Source: Streptomyces sp. 130 | GTDB taxonomy: Bacteria; Actinomycetota; Actinomycetes; Streptomycetales; Streptomycetaceae | DNA length: 64,000 nt | NCBI RefSeq assembly: GCF_007096885.1 | Contig: NZ_VJNO01000010.1 | Location: forward strand, 1-64,000 | Direction: 5' to 3' | In this document: positions 1 through 9,122 of the stretch, one piece after another | Layout of the letters: every line of letters starts with the position of its first letter | Numbering within the stretch: position 1 is the first letter of the stretch | The notes under the pieces: model-generated | Told to the model about the DNA's origin: nothing | Database searches by the model: none | The model's input: only the letters and a program-made list of their open reading frames with translations | Translations under genes and position numbers: made by a program

Positions 1-124
<124 letters not shown>

Positions 125-137
125 TGCCTCGCGGCGG

Positions 138-2498
138 TCAGCCGGTGTACGCCTCCAGTTCCGAGAGCTGCGCGGCCGGCCAGCCGGTGTTGGCGGTGAA
201 CGTCAGCCGCAGATGGCGGACCGGCGTACCGGGCAATGTGACCGTGGCCTGGTTGCCGCTCGACGGATCGAAGGTGTAACCCGCCGAACCCTTCAGCGGG
301 GTGTACGTGCTGCCGTCGGTGCTGCCCGATACGCCCAGGGTCTGGGTGCGGGTCGCCCAGGCGGACGACGGCGGCAGCTTCAGGACGAGCCGCTTGACGG
401 ACTTGGCCGCCCCGAGGTCCACGGTGATGGACTGCGGGAAGGCGTGGTTGGTGCTCTCCCAGTAGGTGTTCGCGTTGCCGTCGACCGCGTTGGACGCGCC
501 GTAGACGTCGGCGTGGCCGGACTCGGTGACCTGGCGGCCCTGGGCGAGGTTGCCGGTCTCCTCGGGCGGGTCGGTCGGGTCGGTCGGCGGGTCGGTCGGC
601 GGGTCGGTCGGGCCGGTGCCGCCGCCCGGGACGCCGCCGTTGGTCCACACGGGGGCGGGCCAGACACCGGTGCAGGCCGGCGGGTCCGCGTACCAGCCGG
701 AGTTCCCGGAGACCCGGGTGATCCGGAAGCCGCTGCCGACGCAGTTGTGGATCGGGTTCGACTGCGCGATGTGCGTCGCCGTGACGTTGTCGAAGGTGGC
801 CGTGCCGGGGGCCTGGATCTGGAGCGCGTAGGTGCCGGTGCCGTCGATCCTGATGTTCTTGAAGTGCAGCCCGTTGGTCGCGCCCTCGATGAGGTGGATC
901 GCCGCGTACGAGCTGTCCAGGACTTCGCTGTCGGTGATGTCGATGTCGCCGTTGACCGGTTCGTTGAGCCCGCTGAACCAGATCGCGCCGACTCCGAAGT
1001 TCCAGTTGTAGTCGCTGTTCCCGGTGCGGATCAGGGTGTTGCGGGCGGCCGTGGTGGTGCCCGAGACGGCCGTCCCCTGGCCGGAGTTGACGCCGGGGTA
1101 GCGGTTGGCGATGTGCAGGCCGCCGCCGTTGGTGACGGTGTCCGCCATGACGTTGTCGGAGAGGGTGATGTCCTTGCCGCCGTAGGTGACGATGTTGTTG
1201 GCCAGGATCGGCAGGATCACCGTGTTGAACGTGAACTCGTTGTTCACGTTCGGGACGTTCTCCGCCCACATCGCCAGCCCGTCGTCACCGGTGTTGCGGA
1301 CGAAGGTGTTGGTGACCGTCGAGTCGGTCACGCCGTAGTGGAAGTTCACCCCGTCGGCGGTCTGGTCCAGGATGCGGCTGTTCTTGATGGTGAAGTTGTC
1401 CATCGGGCCGTCCATCCAGGCCCCGCACTTGGTGTGCTGCATCCAGACGTTGTCGACGGTCGAGTCGGACATCGCCCCGCCGATGGCGTTCACCTGGTCG
1501 TTGTCCACCCGCTCGCGGATGTCACCGATGATGGCGAAGTCCCTGAGCGTGACGTCGCTGCTGCCGCCGTCCCCGGCGTACTTGCCGTAGACGCCGACGG
1601 CCTTGCTCCGGTTGGACGGGTCGCGCCCGGTCAGCACCGAGTACCAGGGTCCGGCGCCGCGCAGGGTCACCTGGTCCACGATGATGTGGTCGCGCACCTG
1701 GAACGTGCCCCGCGGGATGTACACCTCCCTGCCCTGCGCCCGGCCCGCGTCCACCGCCGCCTGGATTTTGGCGGTGGAGTCCGCGGCCCCGGTCGGGTCG
1801 GCCCCGAAGTCGGAGACGACGTCCAGCGCGCCGGAGGGCTTGGCGATGGGCGCGCCCACCTGCTCGAAGTCCGCCAGGTCGATGGTGAACGACGGGGAGG
1901 CGGCGGTGGACGACACCTGGAGCCGGACCTTCGTACCGGCCGGCAGCGTCGACCCGAACATGGTCCGGGCCTCGTCGTAGAAGTGGTGCGGGTTGGTGTC
2001 GCCCGGGTTGTTGTTGAACGGATACCCCCCGTAGTACCAGCCGTACTTGGAGGTCACCGGCACCGCCTTGGGCGAGGCCCCGTTCACGCGTACGTCGATC
2101 GAGGCGTCCCGGCCCGTCCCGGCGGCGTTGTCCGGCAGCGAGTACCGGAAGGACATCGCGTTGGCGGGGGCGGTGAGCGTGAACTCCACGTACTCGCCGA
2201 CCGCGTCCAGGGTCACCGCCTGCCGGCCGGACGCCTCGGACGGGAGGGTGCCGTAGAGGCGGTCCGGGCCGATCAGGGTGCCGTTGGTGGCCGCGTACTC
2301 GGCCTCCTGTTCCTTGAACGGGACGGTCGCGCCGCGGCCGGGAACGGCGAGCGGCGAGGGGGCGGGGACACCGGCGGCCTGGGCGGCCGGTGCGCCGGTC
2401 AGCACCACGGCGGCGGCGGTGCCGAAGGCGGCGAGTGCCAGTGAGAGGGAGGCGGACAGGGACCGCCTGAGCAGTGGGCGGCGGGGTGGGGAAGTCAC
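138..2498 (-). CDS. Secreted beta-helix glycoside hydrolase (GH87/mycodextranase-like) with discoidin domain
   Basis: The product is a 786-residue exported protein. The GTG start at 2498 follows an AAGGA ribosome site 10 bases upstream and opens a signal peptide (twin-Arg-rich n-region, Ala/Leu core, AQA cleavage near residue 41). Residues about 60-195 resemble a CBM6/CBM35 beta-sandwich. Residues about 215-595 are a pectate-lyase-3-like right-handed beta-helix, with a DFGADPTG entry motif and a GDDGLAMW stretch like the paired aspartates of GH87 alpha-1,3-glucanases. A PTDPP repeat linker (about 620-648) leads to an F5/8-type C (CBM32) domain at 650-786. This order is known from alpha-1,3-glucanases and mycodextranases, so a role in fungal or bacterial alpha-glucan degradation outside the cell is inferred. 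Another polysaccharide substrate is possible. The gene stands alone. Confidence 0.75.
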   Translation of the reverse strand: MTSPPRRPLLRRSLSASLSLALAAFGTAAAVVLTGAPAAQAAGVPAPSPLAVPGRGATVPFKEQEAEYAATNGTLIGPDRLYGTLPSEASGRQAVTLDAVGEYVEFTLTAPANAMSFRYSLPDNAAGTGRDASIDVRVNGASPKAVPVTSKYGWYYGGYPFNNNPGDTNPHHFYDEARTMFGSTLPAGTKVRLQVSSTAASPSFTIDLADFEQVGAPIAKPSGALDVVSDFGADPTGAADSTAKIQAAVDAGRAQGREVYIPRGTFQVRDHIIVDQVTLRGAGPWYSVLTGRDPSNRSKAVGVYGKYAGDGGSSDVTLRDFAIIGDIRERVDNDQVNAIGGAMSDSTVDNVWMQHTKCGAWMDGPMDNFTIKNSRILDQTADGVNFHYGVTDSTVTNTFVRNTGDDGLAMWAENVPNVNNEFTFNTVILPILANNIVTYGGKDITLSDNVMADTVTNGGGLHIANRYPGVNSGQGTAVSGTTTAARNTLIRTGNSDYNWNFGVGAIWFSGLNEPVNGDIDITDSEVLDSSYAAIHLIEGATNGLHFKNIRIDGTGTYALQIQAPGTATFDNVTATHIAQSNPIHNCVGSGFRITRVSGNSGWYADPPACTGVWPAPVWTNGGVPGGGTGPTDPPTDPPTDPTDPPEETGNLAQGRQVTESGHADVYGASNAVDGNANTYWESTNHAFPQSITVDLGAAKSVKRLVLKLPPSSAWATRTQTLGVSGSTDGSTYTPLKGSAGYTFDPSSGNQATVTLPGTPVRHLRLTFTANTGWPAAQLSELEAYTG

Positions 2499-2675
2499 GT
2501 CGAAGTCGTCCTTGCGGCTCGTGGGGGCTCTTCGGACGCCCCACAGGCTAGAAGCACCTTCGCAAGGAAGTCCACGGTGCTGCGCAAGAATTCGTCGCAC
2601 GAACTCAAATAATCGACGCCTGCATGGGAAGAATGTGCGCTGTGCGGGGGTTGCGGGCGAAGCGCCGGAGCACGC

Positions 2676-2714
2676 ACGAGGGCCCGGATGCCTTGCCGGC
2701 ATCCGGGCCCTCGT
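2676..2714 (-). terminator. Strong hairpin terminator after pssA
   Basis: A perfect 17-bp inverted repeat (2676-2692 and 2698-2714) with a 5-base TTGCC loop lies 17 bases beyond the pssA stop codon. There is no long U tract, as is usual in Streptomyces. Confidence 0.85.
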
Positions 2715-2731
2715 ATCGTTCGTGCGGTCCG

Positions 2732-3586
2732 CTACGGCAGCTGCGCCGCGCGTGCCTCGCGGCGGTTGCCGCGGAAGGTGTTCACCCGGCGGGCGGTCGC
2801 GAAGAGCGGGATGACCGCGCCCAGGACCACCTGGAGCGCGCAGCCGGTCTGCAGGAGCAGCTGACCGCCGGGGGCGTCCAGCGCCCAGGCCGCCAGGAGC
2901 CCCATCGCGGAGACGATCCAGCCGAGCATCGCCACCGCGAGGACACCCCGCGGCTTCGGGTACTCGACCCGGCTGACCATCAGCCACGCCACCCCGATGA
3001 TGGCGAGCAGCGTCGGGACGAACGGCAGCTCCAGGAGCACGATGGAGATGACCGTGAGCGCTCCGAAGGGGCTCGGCATGCCCTGGAACATGCCGTCCTT
3101 CATCGTCACGCACGAGAACCGCGCGAGTCTGAGCACCACCGCGAGCAGCACCACGATCGCCGCGAGCGCCGAGACCCGCTGGTGTGCGTCGTCCGCGACC
3201 ATGCCGTACACGAGGACGAAGTACGCCGGGGCGAGCCCGAAGCTGATGAGGTCCGAGAGGTTGTCCAGCTCGGCGCCCATCGGCGAGGAACGCAGCTTGC
3301 GGGCGACGAGCCCGTCGAACAGGTCGAAGATCGCCGCCATGAGCATGAGGATCACGGCGGTGGCCGCGGAGTGGCGCGCCATGCCGCTCTCGTCACTGCC
3401 CGTGAGGTGCGGGATCAGGATGCCCGTGGTGGTGAAGTACACCGCCATGAACCCGCACGTGGCGTTACCGAGGGTGAGGGTGTCCGCTATCGACAGCCGC
3501 AGCGAGAGCGGCATGTCGTCGGCGTCGTCCTCCGTCTCCGCCTCCGGGACCCAGCCGGTCTGCGTGTCCGGATCAATCACGGTCAA
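2732..3586 (-). CDS. pssA: CDP-diacylglycerol-serine O-phosphatidyltransferase
   Basis: PssA condenses CDP-diacylglycerol with L-serine to phosphatidylserine at the membrane, the first committed step to phosphatidylethanolamine. The 284-residue protein has the CDP-alcohol phosphotransferase signature near residues 88-112: DLFDGLVAR, then G, then DNLSD, fitting D-x2-DG-x2-AR-x8-G-x3-D-x3-D. Several hydrophobic helices follow. The chosen TTG start at 3586 has a GGGGG-rich ribosome site 9 bases upstream; a GTG two codons later (3580) is an alternative. The start overlaps the end of psd by 14 bases, so the two genes are probably translationally coupled and cotranscribed. Confidence 0.93.
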   Translation of the reverse strand: MTVIDPDTQTGWVPEAETEDDADDMPLSLRLSIADTLTLGNATCGFMAVYFTTTGILIPHLTGSDESGMARHSAATAVILMLMAAIFDLFDGLVARKLRSSPMGAELDNLSDLISFGLAPAYFVLVYGMVADDAHQRVSALAAIVVLLAVVLRLARFSCVTMKDGMFQGMPSPFGALTVISIVLLELPFVPTLLAIIGVAWLMVSRVEYPKPRGVLAVAMLGWIVSAMGLLAAWALDAPGGQLLLQTGCALQVVLGAVIPLFATARRVNTFRGNRREARAAQLP

Positions 3587-4220
3587 TGCGAGTCACCCCC
3601 GCGGTGGTGGCCTGGCCGACCTCGACCGCGACGTCCACACCTTCCGGGAGGTAGATGTCGACGCGGGAGCCGAAGCGGATCAGCCCGATGCGCTCACCCT
3701 GCTCCACCTTCGTGCCCTGCGGGATGTAGGGGACGATGCGCCGGGCCACCGCGCCGGCGATCTGCACCATCTCGATGTCGCCCAGCTCGGTGTCGAAGTG
3801 CCAGACAACGCGCTCGTTGTTCTCGCTCTCCTTGTTGAACGCGGGGACGAAGCCGCCGGGCACGTGCTCCACCGACGTCACCGTGCCGGCCAGCGGCGCG
3901 CGGTTCACATGGACGTTCAGCGGGCTCATGAAGATCGCGACGCGGGTCCGCCCGTCCTTCCACGGCATGATGCTCTGCACCACGCCGTCGGCCGGTGAGA
4001 TGACGCGCCCCCGGGTGATCTCGCGCTCCGGGTCCCGGAAGAACCAGAGCATGCCCGCCGCGAGCGCGGTGGTGGGCACGGCGACGGCCGCCCAGCGCCC
4101 GGACCGGCGGGCGCGGGTCAGGCTGAGGGCGGCGGTGGCGACGGTCGGCAGGAGCCACGGCGAAGCTCCGCGTGCGATGCGGACCCGGCCGCGTGAGGCA
4201 GAGGTATGGCTGTCGGGCAT
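3573..4220 (-). CDS. psd: Phosphatidylserine decarboxylase proenzyme
   Basis: Psd converts phosphatidylserine to phosphatidylethanolamine using a pyruvoyl group made by self-cleavage. The 215-residue protein is of the short archaeal/actinobacterial type. It has an N-terminal hydrophobic stretch ending in WFFRDPERE, then SPADG, NVHVNRAP and the C-terminal RFGSRVDIYLP, whose Gly-Ser pair is the expected processing site that yields the pyruvoyl-bearing small subunit. The ATG at 4220 is preferred over one 12 codons upstream because the protein family normally begins close to this point. The gene is upstream of and overlaps pssA, giving a two-gene phosphatidylethanolamine unit; product order (psd before pssA) is the reverse of reaction order. 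Confidence 0.93.
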   Translation of the reverse strand: MPDSHTSASRGRVRIARGASPWLLPTVATAALSLTRARRSGRWAAVAVPTTALAAGMLWFFRDPEREITRGRVISPADGVVQSIMPWKDGRTRVAIFMSPLNVHVNRAPLAGTVTSVEHVPGGFVPAFNKESENNERVVWHFDTELGDIEMVQIAGAVARRIVPYIPQGTKVEQGERIGLIRFGSRVDIYLPEGVDVAVEVGQATTAGVTRIDRD

Positions 4221-4401
4221 GGATGACCTTCGTAGCGGATTGAGCCGCGCTGGCAACGGGGGACGGCGGCTTTTCCGGCGATGTTATCGGTTGCTGACCG
4301 CAACTGGGCAAGCCAGCAGCCGAGTCGGACGTCTGGAAGGCACCGGTTGAGGATGACAGAGTGTGATCTTCTTCGCGGCGAAATCACCACGAAAGGGACG
4401 A

Positions 4402-5607
4402 TCAACCCTGGAAACGGTACTCCTCGAGGAGCCGGCGCCCGATGATCATTTTCTGGATCTCGGCGGTACCTTCACCGATCAGCAGCATCGGGGCCTCGCG
4501 GTAGAGGCGCTCGATCTCGTACTCCTTGGAGAAGCCGTAGCCGCCGTGGATACGGAAGGCGTCCTCGACGACTTCCTTGCAGTACTCGGAGGCGAGGTAC
4601 TTCGCCATCCCTGCCTCCAGGTCGTTTCGCTCCCCGGAGTCCTTTTTGCGTGCCGCGTTTACCATCATCGCATGGGCGGCCTCGACCTTGGTGGCCATTT
4701 CGGCCAGCTTGAACTGGATCGCCTGGTGCTGAGCGATGGGCTTTCCGAAGGTCTGGCGCTGCTGTGCGTAGGAAACGCCCAGTTCGAAAGCACGCTGTGC
4801 GACACCGCAGCCACGGGCGGCCACATTGACCCGGCCCACCTCGACTCCGTCCATCATTTGGTAAAACCCCCGGCCGGTGACACCCCCCAGTACGCGATTG
4901 GCCGGAATTCGCAGTCCGTCCATGATGAGCTCGGTGGTATCGACCCCCTTGTAACCCATCTTGTCGATCTTTCCGGGGATCGTGAGCCCGGGACGGACCT
5001 CGCCGAAGCCCGGCTCCTTCTCCACCAGGAACGTCGTCATCGACTTGTGCGGCGCGGTGCCCTCGGGGTGTCCTTCGTCACTCCGGCACAGGACGGCGAC
5101 GAGCGACGACGTGCCGCCGTTCGTCAGCCACATCTTCTGGCCGTTCAGGACGTACTCCTCGCCGTCCCGGACGCCCTTCGAGCTGATCGCCGACACGTCC
5201 GAGCCGAGCGCCGGCTCCGACATCGAGAACGCGCCCCGCACCTCGCCCAGCGCCATGCGCGGCAGGAAGGTGTCCTTCTGTTCCTGCGTCCCGTGCTGCT
5301 TGAGCATGTACGCCACGATGAAGTGCGTGTTGATGATGCCCGACACGCTCATCCAGCCCCGGGCGATCTCCTCCACGCACAGCGCGTACGTGAGCAGCGA
5401 CTCGCCCAGCCCGCCGTACTCCTCGGGGATCATCAGGCCGAACAGGCCGAGTTCCTTCAGCCCCTCGACGATCTCGGTGGGGTACTCGTCCCGGTGTTCC
5501 AGCCGGGTCGCGACCGGAATGATCTCCTTGTCGACAAAGTCCCTGACCGTCGAGAGGATCTCCCGCTGGACCTCGGTGAGCCCGGCCGTCTGGGCGAGTC
5601 GCGTCAT
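4402..5607 (-). CDS. Acyl-CoA dehydrogenase, probable methylsuccinyl-CoA dehydrogenase
   Basis: This 401-residue FAD enzyme has the normal acyl-CoA dehydrogenase layout: helical N-terminal domain, beta-domain with AFSMSEPALGSD and WLTNGG, and C-terminal helical domain with RQTFGKPIAQHQ. The catalytic base is the Glu in IGEGTAEIQ near the C-terminus. It is the last gene of the ethylmalonyl-CoA operon, two bases after the MaoC gene, so oxidation of (2S)-methylsuccinyl-CoA to mesaconyl-CoA is the most economical assignment. That rests on context: the characterised alphaproteobacterial Mcd is longer with an N-terminal extension that is absent here. A general short- or branched-chain acyl-CoA dehydrogenase remains possible. 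Confidence 0.88.
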   Translation of the reverse strand: MTRLAQTAGLTEVQREILSTVRDFVDKEIIPVATRLEHRDEYPTEIVEGLKELGLFGLMIPEEYGGLGESLLTYALCVEEIARGWMSVSGIINTHFIVAYMLKQHGTQEQKDTFLPRMALGEVRGAFSMSEPALGSDVSAISSKGVRDGEEYVLNGQKMWLTNGGTSSLVAVLCRSDEGHPEGTAPHKSMTTFLVEKEPGFGEVRPGLTIPGKIDKMGYKGVDTTELIMDGLRIPANRVLGGVTGRGFYQMMDGVEVGRVNVAARGCGVAQRAFELGVSYAQQRQTFGKPIAQHQAIQFKLAEMATKVEAAHAMMVNAARKKDSGERNDLEAGMAKYLASEYCKEVVEDAFRIHGGYGFSKEYEIERLYREAPMLLIGEGTAEIQKMIIGRRLLEEYRFQG

Positions 5608-5609
5608 GG

Positions 5610-6137
5610 CTACTTCTCCACGTTCTTCTGCGAGGGCTGGCTGGGCTCCGGGCGGCCGGGCTGCTCCCCGCCCCGCTCCTTGATGTACGTCTCGGTGGGG
5701 ACCATGACCTTGCGGCGGAACACGCAGACGAGCGTGCCGTCCTGCTTGTAGCCCCTGGTCTCGACGTGGACGATTCCGCGGTCGCTCTTCGACCGTGACG
5801 GCGTCTTGTCCAGGACCGTCGTCTCGCCGTAGACCGTGTCGCCGTGGAAGGTCGGCGCCACGTGCTTCAGTGACTCGATCTCCAGGTTGGCGATGGCCTT
5901 TCCGGAGACGTCCGGCACCGACATCCCGAGCAGCAGCGAGTAGATGTAGTTGCCGACGACGACGTTCTTGCCGAAATCGGTCGTGCTCTCCGCATAGTTG
6001 CTGTCCATGTGCAGCGGGTGATGATTCATGGTCAGCAGGCAGAAGAGGTGGTCGTCGTATTCGGTGACGGTTTTCCCGGGCCAGTGCTTGTAGACCGCAC
6101 CGACCTCGAATTCCTCGTATGTGCGGCCGAACTGCAT
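5610..6137 (-). CDS. MaoC-family hydratase, probable mesaconyl-CoA hydratase
   Basis: A 175-residue single-hotdog protein of the MaoC/(R)-enoyl-CoA hydratase class. The hydratase motif is visible near residues 36-46 as TMNHHPLHMD, supplying the Asp/His pair, and residues 55-70 (FGKNVVVGNYIYSLLLG) fit the following helix. In the ethylmalonyl-CoA pathway this step hydrates mesaconyl-CoA to beta-methylmalyl-CoA. The gene starts one base after the stop of the upstream lyase gene and ends two bases before the dehydrogenase start, so translation is tightly coupled. The C-terminal 25 residues are polar and Pro/Gln-rich and probably disordered. Confidence 0.88.
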   Translation of the reverse strand: MQFGRTYEEFEVGAVYKHWPGKTVTEYDDHLFCLLTMNHHPLHMDSNYAESTTDFGKNVVVGNYIYSLLLGMSVPDVSGKAIANLEIESLKHVAPTFHGDTVYGETTVLDKTPSRSKSDRGIVHVETRGYKQDGTLVCVFRRKVMVPTETYIKERGGEQPGRPEPSQPSQKNVEK

Positions 6138-6138
6138 A

Positions 6139-7104
6139 TCAGGCCTCCGGAGCTTCGAACTTGGAGGTGCGCTGCATGCCGGCCGCCCGGCCCTTGCCCG
6201 CGATGACCAGGGCCATCTTGCGGCTGGCCTCGTCGATCATCTCGTCGCCGAGCATCGCCGAGCCCTTCTTGCCGCCCTCCTCGGAGGTGCACCAGTCGTA
6301 GGCGTCGAGGATCAGCTCCGCGTGGTCGTAGTCCTCCTGCGAGGGCGAGAACACCTCGTTGGCCGCCTCGACCTGCCCGGGGTGCAGCACCCACTTGCCG
6401 TCGAAGCCGAGCGCCGCCGCGCGGCCGGCGACCTCGCGGTAGGCGTCCACGTCGCGGATCTGCAGGAAGGGGCCGTCGATCGCCTGGAGGTCGTGCGTAC
6501 GGGCGGCCATCAGGATGCGCATCAGGATGTAGTGATAGGCGTCCGCCGGGTAGCCGGGCGGCTGCTGGCCCACGACCAGCGACTTCATGTTGATCGACGC
6601 CATGAAGTCGGCCGGGCCGAAGATCAGCGTCTCCAGGCGCGGCGAGGCGGCGCCGATCTCGTCGATGTTGACGAGGCCCTTGGCGTTCTCGATCTGCGCC
6701 TCGATGCCGATCCGGCCGACCTCGAAGCCCATCGTCTTCTCGATCTGGGTCAGCAGCAGGTCCAGCGCCACCACCTGCTGGGCGTCCTGGACCTTCGGCA
6801 GCATGATGCAGTCGAGGTTCTGCCCCGCGCCCTCGACGACCGTGATCACGTCGCGGTACGTCCAGTGCGTCGTCCAGTCGTTGACCCGGACCACCCGGGT
6901 CTTGCCCGTCCAGTCGCCGTTGTTGAGCGCGTCCACGATGTGGTGGCGGGCGCCCTCCTTGGCGAGCGGCGCGCAGGCGTCCTCCAGGTCCAGGAAGACC
7001 TGGTCGGCGGGGAGGCCCTGGGCCTTCTCCAGGAACCGGGGGTTGCTTCCCGGGACCGCGAGACACGAGCGGCGCGGGCGCAGTCGGTTGACGGGCGTGG
7101 TCAT
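6139..7104 (-). CDS. HpcH/HpaI-family CoA-ester lyase (beta-methylmalyl-CoA/malyl-CoA lyase)
   Basis: This 321-residue TIM-barrel protein belongs to the citrate lyase beta-subunit-like family. RSCLAVPGSNPRFLEKA at the N-terminus, DLEDA (metal/CoA), the GIEAQIENAKGL strand bearing the Mg-binding Glu, and GPADFMASI are all present, and the C-terminal KWVLHPGQV matches the family. The expected reaction is Mg-dependent cleavage of beta-methylmalyl-CoA to glyoxylate and propionyl-CoA, with malyl-CoA as a second possible substrate. The ATG at 7104 overlaps the TGA of ecm as ATGA, which fixes the start and shows translational coupling. Confidence 0.9.
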   Translation of the reverse strand: MTTPVNRLRPRRSCLAVPGSNPRFLEKAQGLPADQVFLDLEDACAPLAKEGARHHIVDALNNGDWTGKTRVVRVNDWTTHWTYRDVITVVEGAGQNLDCIMLPKVQDAQQVVALDLLLTQIEKTMGFEVGRIGIEAQIENAKGLVNIDEIGAASPRLETLIFGPADFMASINMKSLVVGQQPPGYPADAYHYILMRILMAARTHDLQAIDGPFLQIRDVDAYREVAGRAAALGFDGKWVLHPGQVEAANEVFSPSQEDYDHAELILDAYDWCTSEEGGKKGSAMLGDEMIDEASRKMALVIAGKGRAAGMQRTSKFEAPEA

Positions 7105-9113
7105 GCGGGGACCTCCAGAGGGTCGAGCTCGTTCGCTTTGCGGATCTCGTCGACGATACGGCCGATGATCTCCGTGATGCCGAAGTCCTTCGGGGTGAAC
7201 ACGGCGGCGACACCCGCCCCGATCAGGGCCTCGGCGTCGGCCGGGGGGATGATGCCGCCGGCGATGACCGGGATGTCGCCGGCCCCGGTGCGGCGCAGCC
7301 GGGCCAGCACGTCCGGCACCAGCTCGGCGTGCGAGCCGGACAGGATGGACAGGCCGACGCAGTGCACGTCCTCGGCGACGGCGGCCGAGACGATCTGTTC
7401 GGGCGTCAGCCGGATGCCCTGGTAGACGACCTCGAAGCCGGCGTCCCTGGCCCGCACCGCGATCTGCTCGGCGCCGTTGGAGTGCCCGTCCAGGCCCGGC
7501 TTGCCGACCAGCAGCCGCAGCCGCCCGACACCCAGGTCCGCGGCGGTCCGCGCCGCCTTCTCGCGTACGAGGGCGAGCGGCGAACCCTCCTCGGCGGTGA
7601 CCGCGACCGGCGCGGACGACACCCCGGTCGGCGCCCGGAACTCCCCGAAGACGTCGCGCAGCGCCCAGGCCCACTCGCCGGTGGTCACCCCGGCACGGGC
7701 GCACTCGACGGTCGCCTCCATCAGGTTCTCCGTGCCGGCGGCGGCCTTCTTCAGGGCGGCCAGCGCCTCGGTGGCCCGGGGCTCGTCGCGGTTGTCGCGC
7801 CACGCGTGGAGCGCGGCGACGACCTGCGCCTCGTTCGCCGGGTCGACCGTCATGATCGCCCCGTCGAGGTCGGCGGTGAGCGGGTTGGGCTCGGTCGTCT
7901 CGTAGACGTTGACGCCGACGATCTTCTCGTCGCCGGCCTCGATCCGGGCCCGCCGCTCGGCGTGCGAGGAGACCAGCTCGGACTTGAGGTAGCCGGACTC
8001 GACGGCCGCCAGGGCGCCGCCCATCCGCTCGATCCGGTCCATCTCGGCCAGCGCGTCGGCGACCAGCTCGTCCACCTTGGCCTCGACGACGTGCGAACCG
8101 GCGAAGATGTCCTCGTACTCCAGCAGGTCGCTCTCGTGCGCCAGGACCTGCTGGATGCGCAGCGACCACTGCTGGTCCCAGGGCCGGGGGAGCCCCAGCG
8201 CCTCGTTCCAGGCGGGCAGTTGGACCGCGCGGGCCCGGGCGTCCTTGGAGAGGGTCACGGCCAGCATTTCGAGCACGATGCGCTGGACGTTGTTCTCCGG
8301 CTGGGCCTCGGTCAGGCCGAGCGAGTTGACCTGGACGCCGTAGCGGAAGCGGCGCTGCCTGGCGTCGGTGATGCCGTAGCGCTCGCGGGTGACCCGGTCC
8401 CAGATGCGGCCGAAGGCGCGCATCTTGCACATCTCCTCGATGAAGCGGACGCCCGCGTTCACGAAGAACGAGATCCGCGCGACGACCGCCCCGAACTTCT
8501 CCTCGGGCACCTGCCCGGAGTCGCGTACGGCGTCGAGGACGGCGATGGCCGTCGACATCGCGTACGCGATCTCCTGGACCGGGGTGGCCCCCGCCTCCTG
8601 GAGGTGGTAGCTGCAGATGTTGATCGGATTCCACTTGGGGATGCGGCTGACCGTGTACGTGATCATGTCGGTGGTCAGCCGCAGCGAGGGCCCGGGCGGG
8701 AAGACGTGCGTCCCGCGCGAGAGGTACTCCTTGACGATGTCGTTCTGCGTGGTGCCCTGGAGCCTGCCGGGGTCGGCGCCCTGCTCCTCCGCGACGACCT
8801 GGTAGAGCGCCAGCAGCCACATGGCGGTGGCGTTGATCGTCATGGAGGTGTTCATCTGCTCCAGGGGGATGTCCTGGAAGAGCCGGCGCATGTCACCGAG
8901 GTGCGACACGGGCACCCCGACCCGGCCGACCTCGCCGCGCGCCAGGACGTGGTCGGGGTCGTAGCCGGTCTGGGTCGGCAGGTCGAAGGCGACCGACAGA
9001 CCCGTCTGGCCCTTGGCGAGGTTGCGCCGGTAGAGCTCGTTGGACGCCTCGGCCGTGGAGTGGCCCGCGTACGTCCGCATGAGCCAGGGGCGGTCCTTCT
9101 GACGTTGGGTCAT
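7101..9113 (-). CDS. ecm: Ethylmalonyl-CoA mutase, adenosylcobalamin-dependent
   Basis: The 670-residue protein rearranges ethylmalonyl-CoA to methylsuccinyl-CoA. It is a single-chain member of the methylmalonyl-CoA mutase family: the N-terminal two thirds are the substrate TIM barrel (AFDLPTQTGYDPDH, NTSMTINATA, GTTQNDIVKEY), and the C-terminal B12 domain carries LDGHSNGAEQ (the DxHxxG lower-ligand motif), LSILSGSH and AGGIIPP. The length and the MeaA-like N-terminus fit Ecm rather than the longer MutB. It sits between ccr (9-base gap) and the lyase (4-base overlap), exactly the context expected for Ecm. The substrate assignment comes from context plus family resemblance. Confidence 0.93.
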   Translation of the reverse strand: MTQRQKDRPWLMRTYAGHSTAEASNELYRRNLAKGQTGLSVAFDLPTQTGYDPDHVLARGEVGRVGVPVSHLGDMRRLFQDIPLEQMNTSMTINATAMWLLALYQVVAEEQGADPGRLQGTTQNDIVKEYLSRGTHVFPPGPSLRLTTDMITYTVSRIPKWNPINICSYHLQEAGATPVQEIAYAMSTAIAVLDAVRDSGQVPEEKFGAVVARISFFVNAGVRFIEEMCKMRAFGRIWDRVTRERYGITDARQRRFRYGVQVNSLGLTEAQPENNVQRIVLEMLAVTLSKDARARAVQLPAWNEALGLPRPWDQQWSLRIQQVLAHESDLLEYEDIFAGSHVVEAKVDELVADALAEMDRIERMGGALAAVESGYLKSELVSSHAERRARIEAGDEKIVGVNVYETTEPNPLTADLDGAIMTVDPANEAQVVAALHAWRDNRDEPRATEALAALKKAAAGTENLMEATVECARAGVTTGEWAWALRDVFGEFRAPTGVSSAPVAVTAEEGSPLALVREKAARTAADLGVGRLRLLVGKPGLDGHSNGAEQIAVRARDAGFEVVYQGIRLTPEQIVSAAVAEDVHCVGLSILSGSHAELVPDVLARLRRTGAGDIPVIAGGIIPPADAEALIGAGVAAVFTPKDFGITEIIGRIVDEIRKANELDPLEVPA

Positions 9114-9122
9114 CTTCGGACC

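Noticed and set aside
555-620. Short GGTCGG-type repeats as a possible CRISPR or regulatory array
   Set aside because: They encode the PTDPP linker between the beta-helix and discoidin domain; there are no spacers.
213-2444. Long open frame on the plus strand opposite the secreted hydrolase
   Set aside because: Opposite-strand shadow caused by GC bias. It lacks a start signal, domains or a sensible composition, while the minus-strand frame has a signal peptide and clear domains.
4353-4401. GTGAT...ATCAC hairpin after the acyl-CoA dehydrogenase gene as a terminator
   Set aside because: The stem is short and interrupted. It may function, but the support is too weak for a feature.
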